A DNA stretch of 64,000 nt from Mesorhizobium sp. (lineage in GTDB: Bacteria; Pseudomonadota; Alphaproteobacteria; Rhizobiales; Rhizobiaceae). Where the stretch lies: assembly GCA_004017275.1 (NCBI GenBank), contig SAKE01000002.1, forward strand, positions 392,757-456,756, written 5' to 3'. Shown one piece after another: positions 28,310-36,559 of the stretch. The notes beneath the pieces are model-generated. The model was not told where the DNA came from, made no database searches, and was given only the letters and a program-made list of their open reading frames with translations. Each line of letters opens with the position of its first letter. Positions within the stretch are counted from its first letter, which is position 1. A program made the position numbers and the translations under genes.

Positions 28310-28537
28310 TCAAACAGTGGTCAAAAGAATGCCACGACCGAACTTGTCCGCCAGGGTCTGGATAAGCAACTTTTCACGCGTCGTAAGGCGTTTTTGATCG
28401 ACAAAACGCCAATTGCGCTCATACAGCGCGAATGCCTCCTCGGCAGGGATCGGGCGTGCCGCATCGCGGTTCCAAGCGAGCGCCAGGAGCTCCGGAAACT
28501 CTGCGGGGACAATCATGGGCGCGATATCTGCGTTCAT
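28310..28537 (-). CDS. Small protein paired with the AbiEii-type gene (putative antitoxin or adaptor)
   Basis: The 75-residue protein (MNADIAPMIVPAEFPEL ... EEAFALYERNWRFVDQ ... LTTREKLLIQTLADKFG) has no recognisable DNA-binding motif. It looks like two helical segments joined by the conserved-looking YERNWR stretch. Its position directly upstream of the nucleotidyltransferase suggests the antitoxin slot of a two-gene module; that role is inferred from context only. An ATG at 28516 is an alternative start. Confidence 0.6.
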   Translation of the reverse strand: MNADIAPMIVPAEFPELLALAWNRDAARPIPAEEAFALYERNWRFVDQKRLTTREKLLIQTLADKFGRGILLTTV

Positions 28538-28588
28538 AATCCCTAACTTAGTGGATCGTACTTAAGAAATCCAACGCTGGGGAAACAG

Positions 28589-29914
28589 CTAACCCACCAA
28601 AGCCTCGGAAAACTCCACCGCTTTGCCCTGGCTGGGCGTGACGATCTCGTCTTCCCACATGACGCGGCGGCCGCGGATGACGGTGCCGACCGGCCAGCCG
28701 GTCACTTCTCTCCCGTCATAAGGCGTCCAGCCGGCTTTCGAGCCGGCCTGCGCGTTGGTGATGGTCTGGCGCCGTTTCATATCGACGATGGTGAAGTCGG
28801 CGTCGTAGCCGGCGGCGATGCGGCCCTTTCTCGCCATGCCGAAGATGCGCTGCGGGCCGTGGCTCGACAGGTCGACAAAGCGCTGCAAGGTCAGCCGGCC
28901 GGCATTGACGTGGTCGAGCATGATCGGCACCAGCGTCTGTACGCCGGTCATCCCTGACGGCGAGGCCGGATAGGGCTTTGCCTTCTCGGCCAGCGTGTGC
29001 GGCGCGTGGTCGGAGCCGAGCACGTCGACGATGCCTTGCGCAATGCCGTGCCAGACGCCATCGCGATGGCGCGCGGCGCGGACCGGAGGGTTCATCTGGA
29101 TCAGCGTGCCAAGCCGCGCATAATCGTCCGCCGACAGCGTCAAATGATGCGGCGTCGCCTCGCAGGTCGCGACATCCTTGTGCTGTTCGAGGAACAAGAT
29201 CTCCTCGGCAGTCGAGATGTGCAGGACATGGATGCGGGCGCGTGTGTTTCGTGCGATGCGCACCAGCCGTTCGGTGCAGCGCAGGGCGGCGATCTCGTCG
29301 CGCCATACCGGGTGCGATGACGGATCGCCCTCGATGCGTTCACCCAGGCGCTCGCGCAGCCGGAACTCGTCTTCCGAATGAAAGGCGGCGCGGCGGCGCG
29401 TGTTTCTGAGGATCGATGCCACGCCTTCGTCATCCTCGACCAGCAGGTCGCCGGTGGACGAGCCCATGAAAACCTTGATCCCGGCCGCGCCCGGCAACCG
29501 CTCAAGCTCGCCGACATCTTTCGCGTTCTCGCGGGTGCCGCCGACCCAGAAGGCAAAATCGCAATGCATGCGATCCGTGCCGCGCCGGACCTTGTCGGCA
29601 AGCGCTGCCTCGCTGGTGGTCAGCGGATTGGTGTTGGGCATCTCGAACACGGCGGTGACGCCGCCAAGCACCGCCGCGCGCGAACCAGTTTCCAAGTCTT
29701 CCTTGTGCTCCAGCCCCGGCTCGCGAAAGTGCACCTGGCTGTCGATGACACCCGGCAGGATGTGCAGGCCGCGGCAGTCGATCGTCTCGCCGGCCGAGGC
29801 CTGGCGGAGATCGCCGATGGCAGCGATGCGCCCTGCCGTCACGCCGATGTCGCGAGCCCCTTCGCCGTCATGGTTGACCACGGTGCCGCCTGTCAGGATG
29901 AGGTCGTAGATCAT
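28589..29914 (-). CDS. pyrC: Dihydroorotase
   Basis: The amidohydrolase cyclises carbamoyl aspartate in pyrimidine synthesis. The 441-residue protein has the barrel motifs VHFREPGLEHKEDLETG, MPNTNPLT, KVFMGSSTGDLLV with the carbamylated-lysine position, HVLHISTAEE, and GSDHAPHT with the catalytic Asp. The usual first HxH reads Q-V-H (IDSQVHFREPG), a variant I recall from other rhizobial dihydroorotases. Two close ATGs exist; I prefer 29914, with AGAGAG 7 bases before it, over 29920. It is divergent from ygfZ. Confidence 0.88.
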   Translation of the reverse strand: MIYDLILTGGTVVNHDGEGARDIGVTAGRIAAIGDLRQASAGETIDCRGLHILPGVIDSQVHFREPGLEHKEDLETGSRAAVLGGVTAVFEMPNTNPLTTSEAALADKVRRGTDRMHCDFAFWVGGTRENAKDVGELERLPGAAGIKVFMGSSTGDLLVEDDEGVASILRNTRRRAAFHSEDEFRLRERLGERIEGDPSSHPVWRDEIAALRCTERLVRIARNTRARIHVLHISTAEEILFLEQHKDVATCEATPHHLTLSADDYARLGTLIQMNPPVRAARHRDGVWHGIAQGIVDVLGSDHAPHTLAEKAKPYPASPSGMTGVQTLVPIMLDHVNAGRLTLQRFVDLSSHGPQRIFGMARKGRIAAGYDADFTIVDMKRRQTITNAQAGSKAGWTPYDGREVTGWPVGTVIRGRRVMWEDEIVTPSQGKAVEFSEALVG

Positions 29915-29995
29915 GGCCATGCTCTCTTGCGGGGGGAGTGCCAGCGGCTTACGTAAAGGCCGACCATTTTGCAAGATCAGGCTGCTTTTCCGCCC

Positions 29996-30856
29996 ATGCC
30001 CTTTGCCCAGCTCAAAGACCGTGCTCTCATTTCCGTGTCAGGCCCGGATGCCGAGCATTTTCTGCAGAACATCCTGACCACCAATCTCGATATCCTGGCT
30101 CCCGGCGAAGCCAAGCCCGGTGCGCTGCTGACGCCGCAGGGCAAGATCCTGTTCGACTTCCTCATCTCGCGTGCCGGCGAGAATGCATTCCGGCTCGAAT
30201 GCCGTGCCGACATAGCGGACGATTTCGTACGCCGGCTGACGCTCTACAAACTGCGTGCCAAGGTCGAGATTGCCAAATCCGATCAGGTGCTTGTCACCAT
30301 CGCATGGGGACATGAGTCAACACCCTCACAATCTGATTCAACGCCGATCACAGACACGCGCTTTCGCAGCGGCGCCGTCACGCGTTGCTATGGCAAAACA
30401 GATGAGCGCAGCGACCTTGTCGCGTGGCAAGCCTTCCGCATAGCCGGCGGCATTGCCGAAAGCGGCAGCGACTACCAGCTTGGAGATGCCTTCCCGCATG
30501 ACGTGCTGCTGGACGAGACCGGCGGCGTCGGCTTCAAGAAGGGCTGCTATGTCGGCCAGGAGGTTGTCTCGCGCATGCAGCATCGCGGCACGGCCAGGCG
30601 GCGCGTGCTGATTGCATCGGCCGAAAAGCCCCTGCCTGAGCCGGGCACCGAGCTGACCGTTGCAGGACGGCCGGTTGGCGCGCTCGGCTCGACCATCGGC
30701 ACGACCGGCCTGGCCGTTGCCCGCATCGACCGGATCAAGGCGGCGCTCGACGCGGGCCAGTCGATCCTGGCGGGAGACGTGCCGGTTACGCTGGCCATTC
30801 CCTCGTGGGCCAAGTTCAGCTTCCCGCAGGAAGCCGTCAGCGCGGAGGAGGCCTGA
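29996..30856 (+). CDS. ygfZ: Folate-binding Fe-S assembly/repair protein YgfZ
   Basis: The 286-residue protein has the signature KGCYVGQEVVSRMQHRG (consensus K-G-C-Y-x-G-Q-E) and the GcvT-like folate-binding fold, with LISVSGPDAEHFLQNILTTNL at the N-terminus. YgfZ uses tetrahydrofolate to support iron-sulfur enzymes in the cytosol. I chose ATG 29996 over an upstream TTG. Its TGA overlaps the ATG of the HD-domain gene (ATGA), so the two are translationally coupled. Confidence 0.92.
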   Translation: MPFAQLKDRALISVSGPDAEHFLQNILTTNLDILAPGEAKPGALLTPQGKILFDFLISRAGENAFRLECRADIADDFVRRLTLYKLRAKVEIAKSDQVLVTIAWGHESTPSQSDSTPITDTRFRSGAVTRCYGKTDERSDLVAWQAFRIAGGIAESGSDYQLGDAFPHDVLLDETGGVGFKKGCYVGQEVVSRMQHRGTARRRVLIASAEKPLPEPGTELTVAGRPVGALGSTIGTTGLAVARIDRIKAALDAGQSILAGDVPVTLAIPSWAKFSFPQEAVSAEEA

Positions 30857-31491
30857 TGGCCGCCGACCGCGTCGGTGCGCCGGCACGCGCCTGGCAGCGC
30901 ATGTTGTCGGGTCGCCGGCTCGACCTGCTCGACCCCTCGCCTCTCGATATCGAGATTTCAGACATTGCGCATGGGCTCGCCCGCGTTGCCCGCTGGAACG
31001 GCCAGACCAGCGGCGAGCATGCCTTTTCGGTTGCCCAGCACTCGCTGCTGGTCGAAGCGCTGTTCTGCGACCTGGTGCCTGAGGCTTCTGCCGACGCCCA
31101 ACTGGCGGCGCTGCTGCACGACGCCCCCGAATATGTCATCGGCGACATGATCTCGCCGTTCAAATCGGTGATGGGCGGCAGCTACAAGGACTGCGAATTG
31201 CGGCTGCAGCGCGCCATCCATCTGCGCTTCTCACTGCCGCCCGAACCCGGTGCTACGCTGCGCAAGGAGATCAAGCGCGCCGACCAGATCGCTGCCTATT
31301 TCGAAGCAACGCTGCTCGCAGGCTTTTCGACCGCCGAGGCGACCGAGTTCTTCGGCCGTCCGCGCGGCTTCAATGCCGACCGCTTCGATTTCACGCCACG
31401 CTCGGTGACCTGGGCGCAGAATGCGTTCCTCAAGCGATTTTCCGCGATCGAGACGTCGCGGCATCGGGTTTCGGCGCCCGCCGGCGGCTAA
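30856..31491 (+). CDS. HD-domain hydrolase (YfbR-like)
   Basis: The 211-residue protein carries the HD metal site (GEHAFSVAQHS and LLHDAPEYVIGDM) followed by KRADQIAAYFEA, the pattern of YfbR-like 5'-deoxynucleotidases and related phosphohydrolases. GGAGGAGG inside the ygfZ end forms its ribosome site, and start and stop overlap by one base, so it is made together with YgfZ. The substrate is probably a nucleotide; this is a family-level inference. Confidence 0.82.
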   Translation: MAADRVGAPARAWQRMLSGRRLDLLDPSPLDIEISDIAHGLARVARWNGQTSGEHAFSVAQHSLLVEALFCDLVPEASADAQLAALLHDAPEYVIGDMISPFKSVMGGSYKDCELRLQRAIHLRFSLPPEPGATLRKEIKRADQIAAYFEATLLAGFSTAEATEFFGRPRGFNADRFDFTPRSVTWAQNAFLKRFSAIETSRHRVSAPAGG

Positions 31492-31554
31492 AAACCCTAA
31501 ATTAACCGGCATAGACCACAGTAGGGCGTTCGATCACGGTCTGCAGGCGCGCTC

Positions 31555-33696
31555 ATGCCCGTCGCTGATGCCAAGGATGGTTCGGCCGTCCCGGGACGGG
31601 AGGCCGAAGGCATGGACCGCTCCCGCCACGTGGCAGACGAACTGCGCGAGCAGAACCAACGCTTTTCGGCCGCGGTCGAGAACATGTCGCATGGCCTGTG
31701 CATGTTCGACGCCGACGAGCGACTGATCATCTGCAACGGCCACTACATCAACATCTTCTGTCTCGACGCCAAGGTGGTGCGGCCGGGCATCCTTTTCATC
31801 GACATCCTGCGGCACAGCGTCGACATCGGCATCGCCTCGCAAAGCGCCGACGAACTCTACGCCATCCGCAAGCCCTATATCGACCAGGCAAAGCCCTCGA
31901 CATACGAGGAAAAATTGTCGGACGGCCGCATCATCAGCATCTCGCATCGTCCGCTGGCCTTGGGCGGCTGGGTCTCGATCTACGAGGACATTACCGAACA
32001 GCGCCGCGCGCAAGAGGATCTCAAGGAACAGCACCGCCGTTTCGACGCAGCCCTCGCCAACATGTCGCAAGGCCTGCTGATGTATGACGCCGACGGCAAG
32101 ATGATCGTGCGCAACCGGCGTTTTCTGGAGCTCTACAATGTCTCCGCGGCGGACTTCCCGCTTGGAACCACGCACCGCGACGCGCTCGAACGGTTGCTGG
32201 AACTCGGTATCTACGCGAAGATCGATGTCGACAGCGAAGTCGCCAAAACCGAAGCCTGCCTGGCGGCGGCAAAAATGCATTCGGCCTATCGGCACCTTAC
32301 CGACGGCAGGACGGTTCTGGTCACACGCCGGCCGATGAGCGGCGGCGGCTGGGTGGTGACCTTCGACGACGTCACCGAACGCCGCCGCACCGAAGAGCGC
32401 ATGACCCATCTTGCGCATCACGACACGCTGACTGGACTGCCCAACCGCTCGATGTTACGCGAACGGCTCGACCTTGCGCTGGAAGGCACGGCGGTCACGC
32501 CGCTGGCAATCTTCTCGCTCGATCTCGATCGCTTCAAAGCGGTCAACGACACCTTGGGACACCCCGCCGGCGACTGGCTCCTGAAAAGCGTGGCCGAAAG
32601 GCTGCAGCGTTGTCTGCGCGGTGAAACGGACATCGTCGCCCGCTTCGGCGGCGACGAGTTCGTCGTTGTTCAGTTCAATTTCAAGGGAATTGCCGATGCT
32701 GAAAAATTGGCGAAGCGGATCGTCGAGGCGATCGCAAAACCGTTCCGCGATAAGAGCCGGGACATCCATGTCGGCATCAGTCTTGGCATCGCCGTTTTTC
32801 CAGACGACGGCAATGATGCCGACACGCTGCTGAAAAACGCCGATACGGCACTCTACCGTGCAAAGAGCGAAGGTCGCAGCCTGTACCGCTTCTTCGAGCC
32901 CGGAATGGATGCCATTGTGCAGACACGACGCGCACTCGAGATCGACCTCGAGACAGCGCTGTCGCGCCATGAATTCGATCTCGATTTCCAGCCCATCATG
33001 AACATCGCATCCGGCGAGATCGTCGGCGCCGAAGCCTTGATGCGTTGGCATTCGCCGACACGCGGCACCGTGACGCCGGACAAGTTCATTCCGGTTGCCG
33101 AAGAAACCGGAATGATCGTGCCGCTTGGCGAGTGGGCGCTGAGGAAGGCTTGCACGGCGGCGGCAAGCTGGCCTGCCGGCCTGCGCATCGCGGTCAATGT
33201 CTCGGCCGTGCAGCTCAAAAGCGGCAGCTTTGCCCGGAGCGTCATCTCGGCTCTCGCCTTTTCCGGCGTACCCGCCGGCCGGCTGGAACTGGAAATCACC
33301 GAGACCGTGCTGATGGACGAGAGTGACGCGGTGCTGAAGACACTACGCCAGTTGCGCGGACTCGGCATTCGTATCGCGCTGGATGATTTCGGCACCGGCT
33401 ACTCCTCGCTCGGCTACCTCAGGCGTTTTCCCGTCGACAAGATCAAGATCGACCGTTCGTTCATCCACGACCTGGGCAATCGCGACACCGCGGCGATCGT
33501 TCGCACCGTCATCGGGCTGGGTGCCGAGCTTGGCATCACTGTCACCGCCGAGGGTGTCGAGACCGAGGCACAGCTCGACATCCTGCGAGGCAATGGCTGT
33601 ACCGAGGCGCAGGGCTATCTGATCGGTGTGCCGTCAAAGGTGGCAGATTTCCAGCGTCTGCTGAAATCCCGCGCGTTGCACAGCCAGACCGGCTGA
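31555..33696 (+). CDS. PAS-PAS-GGDEF-EAL cyclic-di-GMP enzyme
   Basis: The 713-residue protein has two related PAS domains (about 35-145 and 155-275, both with QG/HGL-x-M(F/Y)DAD cores), a GGDEF domain (about 285-445, FGGDEFVVVQ intact) and an EAL domain (about 460-705, with EALMRWHSP, DDFGTGYSSLGYLRRFP and KIDRSFI). Both cyclase and phosphodiesterase residues look functional. The usual RxxD inhibitory site before GGDEF is not present in exact form. No membrane segment is seen, so it is a cytosolic sensor controlling motility or surface attachment. Confidence 0.93.
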   Translation: MPVADAKDGSAVPGREAEGMDRSRHVADELREQNQRFSAAVENMSHGLCMFDADERLIICNGHYINIFCLDAKVVRPGILFIDILRHSVDIGIASQSADELYAIRKPYIDQAKPSTYEEKLSDGRIISISHRPLALGGWVSIYEDITEQRRAQEDLKEQHRRFDAALANMSQGLLMYDADGKMIVRNRRFLELYNVSAADFPLGTTHRDALERLLELGIYAKIDVDSEVAKTEACLAAAKMHSAYRHLTDGRTVLVTRRPMSGGGWVVTFDDVTERRRTEERMTHLAHHDTLTGLPNRSMLRERLDLALEGTAVTPLAIFSLDLDRFKAVNDTLGHPAGDWLLKSVAERLQRCLRGETDIVARFGGDEFVVVQFNFKGIADAEKLAKRIVEAIAKPFRDKSRDIHVGISLGIAVFPDDGNDADTLLKNADTALYRAKSEGRSLYRFFEPGMDAIVQTRRALEIDLETALSRHEFDLDFQPIMNIASGEIVGAEALMRWHSPTRGTVTPDKFIPVAEETGMIVPLGEWALRKACTAAASWPAGLRIAVNVSAVQLKSGSFARSVISALAFSGVPAGRLELEITETVLMDESDAVLKTLRQLRGLGIRIALDDFGTGYSSLGYLRRFPVDKIKIDRSFIHDLGNRDTAAIVRTVIGLGAELGITVTAEGVETEAQLDILRGNGCTEAQGYLIGVPSKVADFQRLLKSRALHSQTG

Positions 33697-33708
33697 GGTC
33701 GGCCATCA

Positions 33709-34599
33709 TCAACGCAGCGTCTCGATATACTTTTCGTGGAAGCTGACATAGCCAGGCTCTACCACCTTCAAATGCCGCTCGATCAGCGCATGAAACCGCG
33801 GCAGTTGATGAAACGGCACACCGGGATAGGCATGATGCTCGGCATGGAACGGCATGTTCCACGCCAGCTTGCGGACCAACCGGTTGGTCAGCGTGGTCCT
33901 GGTGTTCTCCAGCATGTTGGCGACGAACGGACAGCGGCCATGTTCGGCCAGGAGATAGAGGCGCAGAAACGGCTGCCCCAACAGCGCGGGCAGGATCCAG
34001 ACATAGAGAAGCATAGAGAGCCGGAAATAAACGGCCAGCAGAATGACCACGGCATAAACGGCAATCATGGCGCGCGCCTCGACGCGCACCTTGTCGCAGC
34101 CTTTTGGCGGAACGTAGCTCTCCCGGCCTCGGTCCATCGCATTGCCATAAAGCGTCTTGAAGTGCCCCCACCACATCGGGATACCAGAGACATGGACGAG
34201 ATATTGCCGCCATGTCTCCGGTTTGGGGAAGGCCAGTTCAGGGTCGTTCTGCGGGTCTTGCGTATATCGATGGTGGGCGAAGTGGAAGTAGCGGAACCAG
34301 TCCGCCGGCAGCGCGATCGCCAGGCTGCACGCCCGTGCCACGGCATCGTTCAGCCATTGCGTTTCGAAAGCCGTACGGTGAACCGTCTCGTGGAGCAGCG
34401 TGAACAGGAACACGATGAGGATGCCTTGCGGCAGCATCAGCAGCGGCCAGAACGGCACCTTGGCGGCGATCAGCGATCCGATGATCACGATCGCACCCCA
34501 ATGAGCGGCAAGCTGGACAAGGCCCGCGACATCCGACTTGGCGGTCAGGCGGTTGCGCTCTTCCTGCGTCAACGATGAAATTACGTCACGATGATCCAC
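33709..34599 (-). CDS. Fatty acid desaturase
   Basis: The integral-membrane desaturase has the three His boxes that hold the di-iron centre: HETVHR, HFAHHR and HAEHH, with about four membrane segments. I call a GTG start at 34599 (VDHRDVISSLTQEERN), giving 296 residues, because the in-frame region back to ATG 34713 is about 40 percent GC, unlike the roughly 60 percent of neighbouring genes, and contains a perfect palindrome as expected for a promoter. If ATG 34713 is used the protein gains 38 residues. The substrate may be a membrane acyl chain. Confidence 0.82.
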   Translation of the reverse strand: MDHRDVISSLTQEERNRLTAKSDVAGLVQLAAHWGAIVIIGSLIAAKVPFWPLLMLPQGILIVFLFTLLHETVHRTAFETQWLNDAVARACSLAIALPADWFRYFHFAHHRYTQDPQNDPELAFPKPETWRQYLVHVSGIPMWWGHFKTLYGNAMDRGRESYVPPKGCDKVRVEARAMIAVYAVVILLAVYFRLSMLLYVWILPALLGQPFLRLYLLAEHGRCPFVANMLENTRTTLTNRLVRKLAWNMPFHAEHHAYPGVPFHQLPRFHALIERHLKVVEPGYVSFHEKYIETLR

Positions 34600-34681
34600 G
34601 AGCTTCGATCCAGACTGGGATTGATGAAACCCACTGTATCCAACGAATAAACTTTCCGAAAACGACGATTTCTGCAATTTT

Positions 34682-34698
34682 GATAAGCTGAGCTTATC
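34682..34698. promoter_or_regulatory. Perfect palindrome upstream of the desaturase
   Basis: GATAAGCT-G-AGCTTATC is a perfect 8-bp inverted repeat around one base, in AT-rich DNA 83 bp upstream of the preferred desaturase start. Its length and position suit a dimeric regulator site. No known consensus was matched, and it would be coding if the upstream ATG at 34713 is the real start. Confidence 0.4.
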
Positions 34699-34800
34699 TA
34701 TCTGATGATCCATGGTCACGCGTTTCGCCAATGGCTGATCGACGAATGCCGGCGCGCAGTCGGCTCGTCGGCACTGCGTTGACCTGACGGGGGGCGATGG

Positions 34801-35073
34801 TCAAAGGTGCCCGCTCAATGCCTCTGCCATGTCCTTGTTTGTCGCCACGGGAACGATCTCGAATTCCACCAGATCCGCCCATTCGATCACCCAGCGCTGC
34901 AGCAGCGTGACATCATCGGCCTCCACCAGCAGGAAGCAGCGGCTCATGTCCGCCGCGATCCAGCTGTGGTGCACGACGAGCTCGTCCGGCTTCAGGCGGC
35001 CCCGGTCGCGAAAGCGGCGGTAGATCTCCTTGCGATCGCAGCCGGTGAAATCCTCGATCACGATGAACAGCAT
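34801..35073 (-). CDS. DUF3303-family small protein
   Basis: The 90-residue protein (MLFIVIEDFTGCDRKEIYRRFRDRGR ... WIAADMSRCFLLVEADD ... WADLVEFEIVPV) matches DUF3303, a small ferredoxin-like domain of unknown function. It starts 17 bp after the RimK-like gene and is the last member of that minus-strand operon. It has no signal or membrane segment. Confidence 0.75.
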   Translation of the reverse strand: MLFIVIEDFTGCDRKEIYRRFRDRGRLKPDELVVHHSWIAADMSRCFLLVEADDVTLLQRWVIEWADLVEFEIVPVATNKDMAEALSGHL

Positions 35074-35090
35074 CTTTTCCCTCGATCAAA

Positions 35091-36554
35091 TTATCGCCCC
35101 GGCCGGTCCAGCCGCTCCAGGAACCACTGCGTCAGCCGCACCCAGACTTCGTCCTTCTCGCCGGAATCCTCCCAGCCATGGTCGAGGTTGGGATTGTCGT
35201 TGACCTCGATGACAAAGACCCCGTCCTTGGTCTCCTTGAGGTCGACGCCGTAGAGCCCGTCGCCGATGCAGCGCGCCGCCTTCACCGCCGTCTCGACGAC
35301 ATGCGCCGGCGTCTCTTTCAGCGTGAAGGTCTTGATGCCGCCCTGGTCGGGCTTGCCGTTGGCCTTGTGGTTGACGATCTGCCAGTGTTTTTTGGCCATC
35401 AGATAGTGCACCGCAAACAGCGGCTGGCCGCCGAGGACGCCAACGCGCCAGTCATACTCGGTCGGGATGAACTTCTGCGCGATCAGAAGGTCGGAATCCT
35501 CCAGCCATTCGGTGGCCAACGTCTTCAGTTCCTCGAAGTTGGCGCATTTCTTGACGCCGCGCGAGAACGACGAATCCGGGATCTTCAGCACCAGCGGAAA
35601 ACCCAGTGTCTGCGCCGCCAGTTCGAGATCCGAGGTGCCGGCTATCATCACCGTCGGCGGCACCGGGACCTTGTTATAGGCCATCAGCTCGTTGAGATAG
35701 ACCTTGTTGGTGCAGCGGATCATCGACAGCGGGTCGTCAATGACGGGCATGCCTTCCTGCTGGGCGCGGCGGGCGAAACGATAGGTGTGGTTCGAGATCG
35801 AGGTGGTCTCGCGGATGAACAGCGCGTCGTAGTTGGCAAGCTTGGCGAGATCCCGCTTGGTGATCGGCTCGATTTCGACGCCCATCTTCTCGGCAATCTT
35901 GGCCCAGTAGCGCAGCGACGAGATTTCCGACGGCGGCAATTCCTCATGCGGATCGACCAGCGTGGCAAAAGTGTAGCGCGCCGGCGTGCGGCCCTTGGTG
36001 TCGCGCCACTCACGGTTGGTGTAGGTCTCCAGGCACTGGATAAAGCTTTTTTCCTCGTCCTCGGTCATACGCGCCAGCGGATGAAAGCCGATCTTGCGGA
36101 TGGAGGCCCATTCGGCGCTGTCCTTGATGTGGACTTCGAGCGCCGGAGCGCGGAACCAGTCGAACAACAGCTTGGCGAAGCGGTCCCAGATCTTCGACGG
36201 GCCGATGCCGAAGAAGATGCAGACCTTTTGCGGAAAAGCGCCGCCGAGATCCTTGCGGCATTTGTTGAGCGCCAGCTCCAGTTCCGGCAGTGCGTGCTCA
36301 TAGAGCTTGCGCTCCGACAGGTCGATCATCGTCTCGACGGTAGGGATCACCTTGTGGCCGCGCGAGCTTGCCAGCAGCGAGGCATAGTAGCCGCGGCTCT
36401 GGTAGCCGTAATTGTTCGACAGGTTGATGACCTTCGGCCGCTGGCCGCGAAACAGCGAGGGATGCGCGAGATAATCGCGATTGGTGATGATCTTGTGCGG
36501 CGTCGCCACCTGGTCGAGATCGCTCTGCCTGCCTGTAAGAATAACCCAGGTCAT
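35091..36554 (-). CDS. RimK-like ATP-grasp ligase
   Basis: The 487-residue protein has an N-terminal RimK-associated domain (about 1-200) and a C-terminal ATP-grasp ligase domain (about 265-480). The latter shows LVLKIPDSSFSRGV (ATP-binding lysine loop), EYDWRVGVLGGQPLFAVHY and the metal-binding end VFVIEVNDNPNLDHG. RimK-type enzymes join amino acids, often glutamate, to peptides or proteins. It lies 5 bp after a GNAT/peptidase-C39 fusion gene and before a DUF3303 gene. A role in building or trimming a peptide modification is inferred from that pairing. Confidence 0.88.
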   Translation of the reverse strand: MTWVILTGRQSDLDQVATPHKIITNRDYLAHPSLFRGQRPKVINLSNNYGYQSRGYYASLLASSRGHKVIPTVETMIDLSERKLYEHALPELELALNKCRKDLGGAFPQKVCIFFGIGPSKIWDRFAKLLFDWFRAPALEVHIKDSAEWASIRKIGFHPLARMTEDEEKSFIQCLETYTNREWRDTKGRTPARYTFATLVDPHEELPPSEISSLRYWAKIAEKMGVEIEPITKRDLAKLANYDALFIRETTSISNHTYRFARRAQQEGMPVIDDPLSMIRCTNKVYLNELMAYNKVPVPPTVMIAGTSDLELAAQTLGFPLVLKIPDSSFSRGVKKCANFEELKTLATEWLEDSDLLIAQKFIPTEYDWRVGVLGGQPLFAVHYLMAKKHWQIVNHKANGKPDQGGIKTFTLKETPAHVVETAVKAARCIGDGLYGVDLKETKDGVFVIEVNDNPNLDHGWEDSGEKDEVWVRLTQWFLERLDRPGR

Positions 36555-36559
36555 TGTTA

